Shown piece by piece: positions 15,866-24,792 of a DNA stretch of 64,000 nt; the stretch's first letter is position 1; each line of letters opens with the position of its first letter. The translations under genes and the position numbers were made by a program. This DNA is from SIG587 sp045544035. Lineage in GTDB: Bacteria; Bacillota; Clostridia; Oscillospirales; Acutalibacteraceae. Below the pieces are notes generated by a model. It ran no database searches. It saw only the letters and a list, made by a program, of their open reading frames with translations, and was not told the origin of the DNA. Location of the stretch: positions 1 through 64,000 of the forward strand of contig JAZPYE010000016.1 of the NCBI GenBank assembly GCA_045544035.1, given 5' to 3'.

Positions 15866-18517
15866 ATGGCATTTTACAGTGATGACCTAAAGAGCGTTAT
15901 CAAAAGCTTTGATAGCGATGAAGCCGTTGGTCTTTCTCCCAAACAGGTTGAAGCGCAGCGCCGCATTCATGGACTCAACAAGTTAAAGGAAAAGAAAAAG
16001 AAGACAATGCTCGCCCGCTTTTTTGAGCAGTTTAAGGATGTTATGATTCTTATTCTTATTGCGGCAGCAATCGTTTCCTTCACCATTGCCTGTGTTGAGC
16101 AAAACCCAAAAGAGTTTTTTGAGCCTGCCCTTATTCTCCTCATTGTTATTGTAAATGCAGTTATGGGTGTTATGCAGGAAAGCAAGGCCGAAAAGGCGCT
16201 TGATGCACTTAAAAGTCTTTCGGCACCCCACGCAAGGGTTATAAGAGATGGCGAGGAAAAGATTATTGACGCCGCCGACCTTGTTCCCGGTGACATTATA
16301 AAACTTGAAGCCGGTGACTTTATCCCTGCCGATGCCAGACTCATTAAAAGTGCCAGCCTTAAAAGTGAGGAATCTGCATTAACCGGTGAATCGGTGCCCT
16401 CTGAAAAGGATGCTCTAGAGCCTGTTAAGGAAGGCGCACCTTTAGGTGACCGTTCTAATATGGTATTTTCAGGCTGCTCTGTTACCTACGGTACCGCAAC
16501 CGCTATTGTTGTTGCCACCGGTATGGACACCGAAATGGGCAAAATTGCCAACCTTCTTGATGATGAAGAAGATGGCGAAACACCTTTGCAGAAAAAGCTT
16601 GCACAGCTTGGTAAATATTTAGGTATTATGGCTCTTGCCGCCTGCGCAATTATCTTTGTGATAGGACTTCTCAACAACCTCGACCCGATGCATATCTTTA
16701 TGATCGCTGTTTCCCTTGCGGTTTCCGCAATTCCTGAGGGTCTTCCCGTTATTGTTACTATTGTTCTTTCCATTGGCGTTCAGAGAATGGCAAAGCGCAA
16801 TGCGCTAATTAGAAGACTTCCTGCCGTTGAAACGCTGGGTAGCGCTTCTATTATTTGCTCCGATAAAACCGGAACACTTACCCAAAACAGAATGACCCTT
16901 GTTAAGGCCTATGCCGATGGCGAAGCCGACAGCGAGGATATTACCGATAATGTAAGCGATAAAATTAAAAATCTATTGTCCCTTGCAACCCTTTGCTGTG
17001 ATGGCTCGGTTGTTTTCGAGGATGGCGCTGAAAAGCACATCGGTGACCCCACCGAAACCGCCATTGTTTTTGCGGCTCACAAAAACGGTCTTACTAAGGA
17101 TGCACTAAATGCCGCTTCCCCAAGACTTGCCGAAATTCCTTTCGATTCCGATAGAAAACTTATGACCACCGTTAACAAAATCGGCAGCAAAAACATTGTT
17201 ATCGTTAAGGGCGCCTTCGATGTTATGGAATCGCTCTGTGTTGCAGGTGACCTTAAAAAGGCAAAGGAAATGACCGAAGCAATGAGTGAAAACGCCCTGC
17301 GCGTTCTGGCCGTTAGCTTTAAAGAAATTGACACCGTTCCCGAGGTTCCCTCTTCACAGGAGCTTGAAAACGGCCTCACCTTCCTTGGCCTTGTTGGTAT
17401 GATTGACCCACCAAGACCGGAAGCAAAGGATGCCGTTGCGGTTTGCCGAAAGGCTGGCATTAAGCCTGTTATGATTACGGGTGACCATGTTGTTACCGCC
17501 TCTGCCATTGCTCGCGAGCTTGGCATTTTAGAGGAAGGCGACCGCGCTATCACAGGCGCCGAGCTTGATGAAATGACCGACACCGAATTTGATAAGGTTA
17601 TCGGTGAAATTTCAGTTTACGCCCGCGTTTCCCCCGAAAATAAGATTAGAATTGTTAAGGCATGGCAAAGGCGCGGACAAATCGTTTCCATGACGGGTGA
17701 CGGCGTTAACGATGCACCTGCTCTTAAAGCAGCCGATATTGGTTGTGCAATGGGTATCACAGGCACCGATGTTGCTAAGGGTGCGGCTGATATGACCCTG
17801 ACCGATGATAACTTTGCAACAATTGTTGATGCTGTTAAAGAGGGCCGTGGAATTTACGCCAACATTAAAAAGGTTGTCGGCTACCTCCTTGGCACCAACA
17901 TTGGCGAGGTTATCACAGTATTTACCTCAATGCTTCTCTGGCACAAATCTCCCTTGCTTTCAATGCAGCTTCTCTGGATTAACCTTGTAACCGACTCTCT
18001 GCCGGCGATTGCCCTTGGTATGGAGGCTGTTGAAAGCGATGTTATGAACCAGAAACCTAAGCCCAAGGATGAAAGCATTTTTGCCCACGGCTTTGGTGTT
18101 AGAATTGTTCTTCAGGGCGTTATGTTTGCAGTATTATCCATTGCGGCCTTCTGGATTGGTTGCGGCTGCTCCTTTAGTGAACTTGCTCACCTACCCGAAG
18201 ACAGCGCACTTTTGGCTCAGGGTGAAACAATGGCATTTATCTTTCTTTCAATGTGCCAGATAGTTCAGTCCTTTAATATGAGAAGTGAACGCTCCCTCTT
18301 TAAAATTGGCTTCTTCACAAACGGCGCACTTAACAAGGCTGCTCTTACCTCCTTTGTTCTCACCGCCCTTGTACTCTTTATCCCCGGTGTTAACACCATT
18401 TTTGGCCTGACCTATTTAACCCCCATTAACTATGTTATCGCTTTAGGTCTTGTGCTTGTTCCCCTGGTTATTATGGAGGCTTCAAAAGCAACAGGACTTA
18501 TTAGTCATAAACATTAA
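15866..18517 (+). CDS. P2-type cation ATPase (Ca2+/Mn2+ exporter)
   Basis: An 883-residue P-type ATPase. Seen in order: cation_ATPase_N domain (1-70), actuator with TGES, membrane segment M4 with AIPEGLP (Ca-binding-type), phosphorylation motif SDKTGTLT, nucleotide domain with KGAFD, hinge TGDGVND and the six-helix C-terminal bundle. Sequence type is SERCA/PMR1-like. The yybP-ykoY riboswitch in the leader argues that Mn2+ is a physiological substrate, as for other riboswitch-controlled exporters of this family. Rubredoxin follows 21 bases later and may be co-transcribed. Confidence 0.93.
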   Translation: MAFYSDDLKSVIKSFDSDEAVGLSPKQVEAQRRIHGLNKLKEKKKKTMLARFFEQFKDVMILILIAAAIVSFTIACVEQNPKEFFEPALILLIVIVNAVMGVMQESKAEKALDALKSLSAPHARVIRDGEEKIIDAADLVPGDIIKLEAGDFIPADARLIKSASLKSEESALTGESVPSEKDALEPVKEGAPLGDRSNMVFSGCSVTYGTATAIVVATGMDTEMGKIANLLDDEEDGETPLQKKLAQLGKYLGIMALAACAIIFVIGLLNNLDPMHIFMIAVSLAVSAIPEGLPVIVTIVLSIGVQRMAKRNALIRRLPAVETLGSASIICSDKTGTLTQNRMTLVKAYADGEADSEDITDNVSDKIKNLLSLATLCCDGSVVFEDGAEKHIGDPTETAIVFAAHKNGLTKDALNAASPRLAEIPFDSDRKLMTTVNKIGSKNIVIVKGAFDVMESLCVAGDLKKAKEMTEAMSENALRVLAVSFKEIDTVPEVPSSQELENGLTFLGLVGMIDPPRPEAKDAVAVCRKAGIKPVMITGDHVVTASAIARELGILEEGDRAITGAELDEMTDTEFDKVIGEISVYARVSPENKIRIVKAWQRRGQIVSMTGDGVNDAPALKAADIGCAMGITGTDVAKGAADMTLTDDNFATIVDAVKEGRGIYANIKKVVGYLLGTNIGEVITVFTSMLLWHKSPLLSMQLLWINLVTDSLPAIALGMEAVESDVMNQKPKPKDESIFAHGFGVRIVLQGVMFAVLSIAAFWIGCGCSFSELAHLPEDSALLAQGETMAFIFLSMCQIVQSFNMRSERSLFKIGFFTNGALNKAALTSFVLTALVLFIPGVNTIFGLTYLTPINYVIALGLVLVPLVIMEASKATGLISHKH

Positions 18518-18538
18518 TTTTAAAGGAGTGAAAATAAA

Positions 18539-18694
18539 ATGAAATATGTTTGCGAAGTTTGCGGATATGTTTACGATGAGGAACTGGGCGATGCCGATAA
18601 CGGCATTGAAGCAGGCGTTAAGTTTGAGGATTTACCTGAGGATTTCACCTGCCCCCTGTGTGGCGTTGGCAAAGACCAATTCTCCGCTGAATAA
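18539..18694 (+). CDS. Rubredoxin
   Basis: A 51-residue protein from ATG 18539 with AAAGGAG 9 bases upstream. Two knuckles CEVCGY and CPLCGVG hold the four Cys ligands of a mononuclear iron centre, with the typical EDLPEDFTC segment between them. Rubredoxins carry single electrons in anaerobes, often to peroxide or superoxide reductases. It follows the Mn/Ca ATPase closely and ends at a strong terminator, so Mn-linked oxidative-stress co-expression is possible but unproven. Confidence 0.95.
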   Translation: MKYVCEVCGYVYDEELGDADNGIEAGVKFEDLPEDFTCPLCGVGKDQFSAE

Positions 18695-18705
18695 TTAACA
18701 AAATG

Positions 18706-18738
18706 AAACACCGCTGTGAAAATTCACAGCGGTGTTTT
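18706..18738 (+). terminator. Terminator after rubredoxin
   Basis: AAACACCGCTGTGAA pairs with TTCACAGCGGTGTTT, a 15-bp stem with a 2-base gap, followed by TTTCGTTG. Confidence 0.85.
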
Positions 18739-18747
18739 CGTTGTACA

Positions 18748-18786
18748 AAAAAGCCTCATTACTTTAAAAATGAGGCTTGATTTTTT
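18748..18786. terminator. Bidirectional terminator between convergent genes
   Basis: AAGCCTCATT pairs with AATGAGGCTT, flanked by A6 on the left and T6 on the right, so it works in both directions. It overlaps the last two bases of the amidohydrolase stop codon. Confidence 0.85.
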
Positions 18787-19579
18787 AAATTTCAAGAATT
18801 CTTTGGGCATTCTTAAAGAGAATTAACTCCTTTTCCTCTTTCGTTAAATCGCATTTTTCAAGTGCTTCAATATCATCCCCCGCGTTTCCCCAAGGACTGT
18901 CCGAGCCGAAAAGAATTTTATGGGCGCCGTGCTTTTTAACAATGCGCTCAAATTGTTCTTTTCCGTAATACTTAAAGCCCATTGAGGTGTCAAGGTAAAC
19001 CCCTGTGCCGGCAAGATGTGTTTCAACTTCATCCCACTGCTTTTGACCGCCTAAATGAGCAGCCACAATAACGCCGCCGCCAAGGGCTTTATAAATCTCG
19101 GCAAAGGCCCTAGGACTACTGTGATAAGGCGGTTTAAAGGCAGGGTCAAAGCCTGCGTGGAAAAGGAGGATTAAACCCTTGTTTAATGCATAATCATAAA
19201 TTTTCAGCATTTTCTCATCGTTTATAAAAAACTGCTGATACTCAGGGTGAAGTTTAATTCCTTTAAGGCCTAAAGAAACAATGTAATCAATATCCCTTTT
19301 ATAATCATCGGTGTGAGGAAAAAGCCCACCGAAGGGTATAATCCTCTCGCTCTCTAAACCTTTAGAAAAGTTATTAAGGGTGTTAAACTGGCTTTGCTTT
19401 GTTATAACAGGCTGCAAAACCGAAATTTGGACGCCGTTTTTTTCCATACTATCTATTAGCCCGTTCTTTGTGCCATCGGTTTGGGGCGTGTATGCTCCGC
19501 CGCAGGCCGCAACTAAAGATGCTATAGCGCGGGGGGCCAAAAAATCGGGAAAAACATGGGTGTGAAAATCAATAACCAT
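18785..19579 (-). CDS. Amidohydrolase-family TIM-barrel metal hydrolase
   Basis: 264 residues beginning MVIDFHTHVFPDFLAPRAI, the HxH metal pair of amidohydrolase_2 proteins. Further metal/active-site strands are GIKLHPEYQ, LLFHAGFDP, VIVAAHLGGQ and KILFGSDSPWG. The family includes decarboxylases and lactonases of aromatic or sugar-acid compounds, but the substrate here cannot be assigned. It is a single minus-strand gene, divergent from the phosphoribosyltransferase-like gene. Confidence 0.87.
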   Translation of the reverse strand: MVIDFHTHVFPDFLAPRAIASLVAACGGAYTPQTDGTKNGLIDSMEKNGVQISVLQPVITKQSQFNTLNNFSKGLESERIIPFGGLFPHTDDYKRDIDYIVSLGLKGIKLHPEYQQFFINDEKMLKIYDYALNKGLILLFHAGFDPAFKPPYHSSPRAFAEIYKALGGGVIVAAHLGGQKQWDEVETHLAGTGVYLDTSMGFKYYGKEQFERIVKKHGAHKILFGSDSPWGNAGDDIEALEKCDLTKEEKELILFKNAQRILEI

Positions 19580-19653
19580 TTAAAACGCCTTCATTAAAAG
19601 TTTTAATTTATTTTATCACAAAACTGCAAAAATAACCACCCACAATATTTTTC

Positions 19654-19682
19654 TTGTAAAAATACTCTTTTTAGTGTAGAAT
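19654..19682 (+). promoter_or_regulatory. Probable promoter of the PRTase-like gene
   Basis: TTGTAA (19654-19659), 17 bases, TAGAAT (19677-19682), about 30 bases before the start codon. Confidence 0.6.
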
Positions 19683-19710
19683 AATTACAAAGAAACTTGG
19701 GAGGGATATT

Positions 19711-20355
19711 ATGCCAACTTCAAACATTATCAAAATTAAAACCAAAAGAAATAACCTTTTCCTCCGCGTTGCCAAAGGTCACTTTGCAACCAACCACGCC
19801 CACAGCAATTATTACATTGATGTTGCTGCTCAAAAATCCCGTTTATCCGAAGCCAAGGCTGTGGCTGAGGAACTTTGCAGCACATACAGTTACAACACCC
19901 GTATTGTTGATACCATTTTGTGTCTTGACGGCACCGAGGTTATCGGCACCTGCCTTGCAAGAGAACTTACAAAGAATGATTTTATCAACATCAACGCCCA
20001 CCAGACAATTTATGTTGTGACCCCCGAAACCACAAACGGCTCACAGCTTTTCTTTAGAGATAACATTGTTCCTATGATTAAGGGCAAGCACGTTTTGGTT
20101 CTTGCCGTTTCGGTGTCCTCTGGCTACACCGCCAGCGCCGCTATTGATGCAATTAAATATTACGGCGGCGATGTTGTTGGCGTTGCTTCAATTTTCGCAA
20201 CCAAAAATGAGTGCGATGGCTACCCCGTTAACTCGGTTTTCAACCCCCACGATTTAGATGGCTATTTCTCCTGCCCCTCGGTTGATTGCCCCCTTTGCAA
20301 AAAGGGTGAGAAAATTGATGCGCTTATCAATTCCCACGGATTTTCAAAGCTTTAA
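19711..20355 (+). CDS. Orotate phosphoribosyltransferase-like protein with degenerate PRPP motif
   Basis: 214 residues with GGGAGGG 7 bases upstream. The layout matches PyrE-type phosphoribosyltransferases: an N-terminal HFATNHAHSNYYID segment, the RIVDTILCLDGTEVIG sheet and a core strand followed by a helix. Where functional enzymes have hhhhDDhhTTG, this protein reads HVLVLAVSVSSGYTA, so the two acidic PRPP-binding residues are missing. A C-terminal CPSVDCPLCKKG cluster looks metal-binding. It may be a regulatory or altered-specificity relative; catalysis as an OPRTase is doubtful. No other pyrimidine gene is near. Confidence 0.7.
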   Translation: MPTSNIIKIKTKRNNLFLRVAKGHFATNHAHSNYYIDVAAQKSRLSEAKAVAEELCSTYSYNTRIVDTILCLDGTEVIGTCLARELTKNDFININAHQTIYVVTPETTNGSQLFFRDNIVPMIKGKHVLVLAVSVSSGYTASAAIDAIKYYGGDVVGVASIFATKNECDGYPVNSVFNPHDLDGYFSCPSVDCPLCKKGEKIDALINSHGFSKL

Positions 20356-20362
20356 TATTTTA

Positions 20363-20393
20363 AAAGACCTCGGCAATGCCGAGGCCTTTTTTT
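20363..20393. terminator. Shared terminator of convergent genes
   Basis: AGACCTCGGC/GCCGAGGCCT-type stem with T7 on the plus side, overlapping the final codon of the minus-strand lipoprotein gene. Confidence 0.85.
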
Positions 20394-21660
20394 ATTTCCA
20401 CTTTATTTCCCTTAAAACAGGAATAAAGTTATCTATTTCTGCCTTTGTATCGGGGTCGGGTGTGTTCTCTAAGGGCGAATAAAAATACTGATAGGAAAAA
20501 AAGGAAACGCCTGCGCAATTTTTTAGCTTTTTTGTTTCCTCTAAACACCGCTTTAAAATGTCGGTGCTTTCACTCCATTCGTTTCTTCCGCTTCCTGCAT
20601 AGGGGTCATCCTTTGCTTTTGCCTTACCGAGGGTCATTCCGATTATAAGTTTAACATTTTCATTTTTAATTATATTCTGCCATTGATTTATAACCTCACT
20701 AAAAGGATAAAACTCGTGTTTTAGGCCGAAATAAACCTGGGGGCAGATGTAATCTATGTAGCCGGTCTCACTGCACCAGGAATAAACATCGGCATAGTGT
20801 TCGCTAAAAACCGTTTGTAAATTTCCCGCAGGGCTGATGCCGAAAAGAAGCTCTTTATTTTGCGCTTTAACGGCGCTAAAAAGCCCTTTTACTAGAAGGT
20901 TAAGGTTTTCCCTTCTGAAATCGGTAAGGGATAAATTACCGCCGCTTTTGAGATAGCCTTCATAGGCGGTTTTATCAAAATCCGCCGATACCGTAGGATA
21001 AAAATAATCATCCATATGAAGCCCATCAACTTTATAAAGGCGCAAAATTTCGGCGGCGCCATCGATAATCAGCTTTCTTACATCGCTATAGGCGGGGTTA
21101 AGATAAAGCCTGCCCTCAACATTTGCAAGGCGGTCGCTTTGCTCGTTATACCACTGTTTAATTTTATAGACATTGGGAACCTTTTCGATTTCCTCCTCCC
21201 CCACTCCTCGCATAGGATTTATCCAGGCATGAACCGAAAGGTTTAAGGAGTGTGCCTTTGCCACAATGATGCTAAAGGGGTCATAGGAAAAATTCACGCC
21301 ATACTCCCCCGTTACATAAGAAGAGGCAGGATAAAGGGTTGAGGGATAAAAACTGTCGGCATAGGGGCGCACCTGAACAAAAACGGTGTTAAACCCCAAA
21401 TCCTTAATATTTTTTAAAACAGCAGTTATCTTTGTTTCAAAATCGGTCTTCGGTCGCTGTTTGCCGCTACTTAAATAAATAGGCTTTAAATCAAACTGGG
21501 AAAGCCAAATTGCCTTCATATTAGAATTATTTTTCACAGTGTAAACACCGCTTTTTTTATTGCCGCTTTCGTTCTCTTTGGCAGGCAGCTTTCCACAGCT
21601 GCAAAATAAAAACAGTATAACCGCCGATAAAAGCAGCGAAAAGGCCTTTTTAAATGCCAT
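20392..21660 (-). CDS. GHL10/DUF187 family glycosidase-like lipoprotein
   Basis: 422 residues from ATG 21660. The N-terminus is a lipoprotein signal with lipobox LFCSC (Cys about residue 22), so the mature protein is lipid-anchored outside the cell. The rest follows the GHL10 TIM barrel: KAIWLSQFDL, GFNTVFVQVRPYADSFYPS, VHAWINPMRG, VDGLHMDDYFYP, YIDYICPQVYFG and a final IIGMTLGKA strand. YngK-type relatives are thought to act on wall glycans or other polysaccharides; the substrate is unproven. Confidence 0.87.
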   Translation of the reverse strand: MAFKKAFSLLLSAVILFLFCSCGKLPAKENESGNKKSGVYTVKNNSNMKAIWLSQFDLKPIYLSSGKQRPKTDFETKITAVLKNIKDLGFNTVFVQVRPYADSFYPSTLYPASSYVTGEYGVNFSYDPFSIIVAKAHSLNLSVHAWINPMRGVGEEEIEKVPNVYKIKQWYNEQSDRLANVEGRLYLNPAYSDVRKLIIDGAAEILRLYKVDGLHMDDYFYPTVSADFDKTAYEGYLKSGGNLSLTDFRRENLNLLVKGLFSAVKAQNKELLFGISPAGNLQTVFSEHYADVYSWCSETGYIDYICPQVYFGLKHEFYPFSEVINQWQNIIKNENVKLIIGMTLGKAKAKDDPYAGSGRNEWSESTDILKRCLEETKKLKNCAGVSFFSYQYFYSPLENTPDPDTKAEIDNFIPVLREIKWK

Positions 21661-21722
21661 ATCACTCACCCTTTTTTGGTTTTACTGTTTTTATATATTC
21701 ATATTTTCTATTTATAATGACA

Positions 21723-22757
21723 CTAAAAGCACTTGCCTTCTTTACAATCCTGCACTTCGTTTTTTCTGAAGCACAGTTCGTTTTCGCATTTTCCCTTTTC
21801 AAAGAAGTCGCTGATGTTTTGGCAGGTGGTTTGGGCAATGTTTTGAAGTGCCTCCTCGGTTAAAAACGCCTGGTGAGAGGTCACAATCACATTGGGCATT
21901 GAAATAAGGCGGGCTAAAGTGTCATCCTCTAAAATGTGACCCGAATTATCCTCAAAAAACAGGTCGGATTCCTCCTCATAAACATCGAGGCATGCCGCGC
22001 CTACCTTCCTCGATTTAATACCGTTCAGCAGTGCCTCGGCATCAACCAGCGCTCCGCGTGAGGTGTTTAAGATAACAACGCCGCGCTTGCATTTATCAAT
22101 TACCGCTTCATCAATAATATGATAGGTGTCCTCAGTTAATGGGCAATGAAGGGAAATAATGTCGCTTTCCTTAAAAAGCTCATCAAGGCTGACATAACGC
22201 ACCGTGTCGCCGTTATCAAGGTCCTTTGTAGGAAACTTATCGTAGGCTAGCACCTTCATTCCAAAGCCACGGCAGATATCAACAAAAACTTTGCCGATTT
22301 TTCCCGTTCCAATAACACCCACAGTTTTGCCGTGCAGGTCAAAGCCTGTAAGCCCCGCTAGGCTAAAGTTAAAATCGCGGGACCTAATATAGGCCTTGTG
22401 AATTCGGCGAATTGATGTAAGAAGCAATGCCATTGTGTGCTCGGCCACGGCATAGGGCGAATAGGCAGGAACGCGAAGCACATGGATTTTACCAAAGGCG
22501 TGCTTCATATCCACATTATTAAAGCCTGCCGAGCGCAGAGCCAGAACCTTTATGCCCATTTCGTTTAATTTATCGATAACTGCGGCGTTAACCATATCGT
22601 TAACGAAGGCGCAAACACCATCATAACCATGGGCAAGTTCTGCGGTATCCTCATTAAGTTTTGTTTCAAAAAACTTGAATTTTATGCCGTATTCCTCGCC
22701 ATATTTCTCAAAGGCGGGGCGGTCATAGGGTTTAGTATCAAAAAATGCTATTTTCAT
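21723..22757 (-). CDS. D-isomer 2-hydroxyacid dehydrogenase (D-lactate dehydrogenase type)
   Basis: 344 residues. The NAD site is GVIGTGKIGKVF, preceded by RVPAYSPYAVAEHTMALLL and followed by LHCPLTEDTYHIIDE, NTSRGALVDAEAL (catalytic Arg region) and SHQAFLTEEAL (catalytic His; Glu in CLDVYEEE). This pattern is that of fermentative D-LDH (LdhA), reducing pyruvate to D-lactate with NADH. The last roughly 15 residues carry an unusual Cys-containing tail (CENELC, DCKEGKCF). RBS AAGGAGG. Confidence 0.88.
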   Translation of the reverse strand: MKIAFFDTKPYDRPAFEKYGEEYGIKFKFFETKLNEDTAELAHGYDGVCAFVNDMVNAAVIDKLNEMGIKVLALRSAGFNNVDMKHAFGKIHVLRVPAYSPYAVAEHTMALLLTSIRRIHKAYIRSRDFNFSLAGLTGFDLHGKTVGVIGTGKIGKVFVDICRGFGMKVLAYDKFPTKDLDNGDTVRYVSLDELFKESDIISLHCPLTEDTYHIIDEAVIDKCKRGVVILNTSRGALVDAEALLNGIKSRKVGAACLDVYEEESDLFFEDNSGHILEDDTLARLISMPNVIVTSHQAFLTEEALQNIAQTTCQNISDFFEKGKCENELCFRKNEVQDCKEGKCF

Positions 22758-22826
22758 AACAATTCCTCCTTGCTTTTACAATTAAATTATACTATACTAT
22801 TTTACCTTTTTTTGCTTTAATTATAA

Positions 22827-22862
22827 AAAATAACGGTTTCCTTTTTTTGAAGCCGTTATTTT
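22827..22862. terminator. Terminator between the DUF4091 gene and the dehydrogenase
   Basis: AAAATAACGG pairs with CCGTTATTTT over a 16-base loop; on the minus strand a TTTTTTATAATT tract follows. Confidence 0.65.
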
Positions 22863-22869
22863 TAACTGT

Positions 22870-24519
22870 TTAAAGGGTGGCCTTTACGGCGTTATTTATC
22901 TTTTCTCTTGTTTTAACAAGCCACTCTATATCCTTCGGATACTCCTTAAAGGTTATAGGATCTATACCATCTTCAATTAAATTAACAACATAATCCTTGC
23001 CGTAATAGCTTTCGCAAAGCTTCATTGCCCGCATATCCTGAATTGCATCGTGGAAAACCGCAAGGCGAAGGGACTCATAGGCAGTGCCGTCATTTGCGGG
23101 ATAAACCGAGAAGGTATCCCCGGCAGGGGCAAAATACTGACCGCAGGTGCAAAGGAAGGGATTAATTTCATTATAAGAGAACTGATTATTATAGAAATTA
23201 AAGCCCCAATGCAAAAAGCCCTTAATATCATATTTATACATTTGCGTGCCAATTATTCGGTTTCTTGCTGATGGCATTGCAATAAAGCGATTGGAAACCT
23301 TAACGCCCTGAACACAGCAATAATATGTCCAAAGATTTTGTACTCCATTTTCCAAAAACGGCTCAATGGCATCGTTTACTACAACGGGAAGTTTAACAAT
23401 TCCCTGTTCATAATATTTATAATGAGATAATGCATCCATTATTGGATAGCCATCAAGCAAGTTTTCAACCAGGTCGCGGGAGGCTTTGTATTGCTCAAAA
23501 TGGTTTTCATTAGGCTCATCGGAGATATGGAAAAAGCAACGCTTGTCTGCCCCGTTTTTGGATTTCATAAAGGCGATAAGCTCGGGGATAAAGACCTGCA
23601 AAAATGCTCTGTAATCAGAGGATGCGGCCTCGGTTTCCCAGCCGAAAATCTTTCTTTCCTCGCCGTTCACCGTTGCCATAATTTTAGGAGCGTGCTTTGC
23701 GCCCCACTGAGTGAAAAAGTGGGCGATTTCGAAATACTTAATTCCAACCCTGTCGCAAAGGTCAACCCAACGGGAAAGCTTAGAAAAATCAAATCTGCAT
23801 TGTCCGTTTTCCACGGTTACTCCCACAAGCTGTGTTGTGGGGCGCTCCCCGCCAACATAGGTGTCAAGCGCGGGGGTGAAAATTGGGGTCAGCAGCATAT
23901 TTTGTCCGTTTTTAACGGCAACCTTTAAATAATTTTCAATGATTTCCCAGTGCCTCTCATCGAAGGCCTTTGTGCCGTAATAATTCTGCAGGCAGTCACA
24001 GTAAAACCACTGAGTGTTAATAAGCTCTTGCTCGGGCAAAACGGCATCAATGATCTCAAGCGAAAAGGTCGCCGAGGCTTTAAGCTCACCCTCCACATCA
24101 CTAAACTGAAATTCAATGGGATAGGTGCCTGCCTTTATATCCTTTTCCACATTTACCTCAATAAAAAGCGACTGCAGAGTGTTTGAAGAAATAATGCGGC
24201 AGTTTTCATTTAAAGGTATAAGCACATCGGGGAAAAGACCGGGTGTGGTGCGCAGATAGTTATCATCAAAATTCTGAGGATAAACAGGCATCTGAACTCC
24301 AACGTGTTCAATGCGGCTTACCTTCACCCTGTTTCCAAGGACCGAAACCACTTTAAGGGTGTAAGCAAGGTTATTCCAGAGTGTTTCTTCCTCATCAAAG
24401 CAGAGCATAAAACGAAAGATTTCGCCCTTAAAACAGCTGGCGCTGCTGAATTCCTGCTTATCCAGGATACTCTCATCCAAAAAGCATTTTTCAAGTGATG
24501 ATACAGTTTTTAATCTCAT
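22870..24519 (-). CDS. DUF4091 / GH123-like glycosidase
   Basis: 549 residues with no signal peptide, so probably cytoplasmic. An N-terminal beta-sandwich (about 1-160) includes the family pattern AGTYPIEFQFSD; the C-terminal TIM-barrel-like DUF4091 part includes ANHAHN-type strands IKYFEIAHFFTQWGAKHAPK, CFFHISDEPNENHFEQY (acidic pair as in GH123), NLWTYYCC and GFLHWGFNFYNNQ. Relatives of GH123 act on N-acetylgalactosaminides, but substrate here is unproven. It has its own extended -10 promoter and a downstream hairpin. Confidence 0.82.
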   Translation of the reverse strand: MRLKTVSSLEKCFLDESILDKQEFSSASCFKGEIFRFMLCFDEEETLWNNLAYTLKVVSVLGNRVKVSRIEHVGVQMPVYPQNFDDNYLRTTPGLFPDVLIPLNENCRIISSNTLQSLFIEVNVEKDIKAGTYPIEFQFSDVEGELKASATFSLEIIDAVLPEQELINTQWFYCDCLQNYYGTKAFDERHWEIIENYLKVAVKNGQNMLLTPIFTPALDTYVGGERPTTQLVGVTVENGQCRFDFSKLSRWVDLCDRVGIKYFEIAHFFTQWGAKHAPKIMATVNGEERKIFGWETEAASSDYRAFLQVFIPELIAFMKSKNGADKRCFFHISDEPNENHFEQYKASRDLVENLLDGYPIMDALSHYKYYEQGIVKLPVVVNDAIEPFLENGVQNLWTYYCCVQGVKVSNRFIAMPSARNRIIGTQMYKYDIKGFLHWGFNFYNNQFSYNEINPFLCTCGQYFAPAGDTFSVYPANDGTAYESLRLAVFHDAIQDMRAMKLCESYYGKDYVVNLIEDGIDPITFKEYPKDIEWLVKTREKINNAVKATL

Positions 24520-24618
24520 AATTTTCCCCTTTTAATTAGTGAAATATAACCAGCAAATAATCCATTGATTGAACAAACAATTTATCATTACGCATAATAG
24601 CGCCTAATTTTCAAAATA

Positions 24619-24647
24619 AGTATATCATAAATAAAAAGTCTTTTCAA
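24619..24647 (-). promoter_or_regulatory. Promoter of the DUF4091 gene
   Basis: Minus strand TTGAAA (24642-24647), 17 bases, TATACT (24619-24624) with a TG one base upstream (extended -10). The leader is about 95 bases long. Confidence 0.65.
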
Positions 24648-24684
24648 TGATAAATGAAGTGTTGGCGACTTCATTTTTTAGTGT

Positions 24685-24719
24685 GACAGGACTCGAACCT
24701 GCCTTGCCCTCTTGCGGTG
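24685..24719 (-). repeat. tRNA 3'-end remnant, repeat copy 1
   Basis: These 35 bases match 27693-27727 with one mismatch. On the minus strand the right part is a T-arm (GCAGG, loop TTCGAGT, CCTGT) followed by CACACTA as an acceptor strand, preceded not by an anticodon arm but by CACCGCAAGAGGGCAAG. It is a chimera or decayed tRNA, not a functional gene. Confidence 0.7.
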
Positions 24720-24734
24720 ACTGTTTCATTTTTG
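24711..24734. repeat. 24-bp direct repeat, left copy
   Basis: CTTGCGGTGACTG followed by TTTCATTTTTG is repeated without mismatch at 27888-27911, where it is half of the terminator hairpin of tRNA-fMet. The two copies flank about 3.2 kb. Confidence 0.85.
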
Positions 24735-24792
24735 CGAAAGAGCAGTATAACGGTGCGTAAATGTAAGTAAAAAAAGCAATTAGGTGCGTAAC

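Noticed and set aside
24675..24705. Possible functional tRNA gene at 24.7 kb
   Set aside because: Only a T-arm and one acceptor strand are present; no anticodon or D-arm can be folded.
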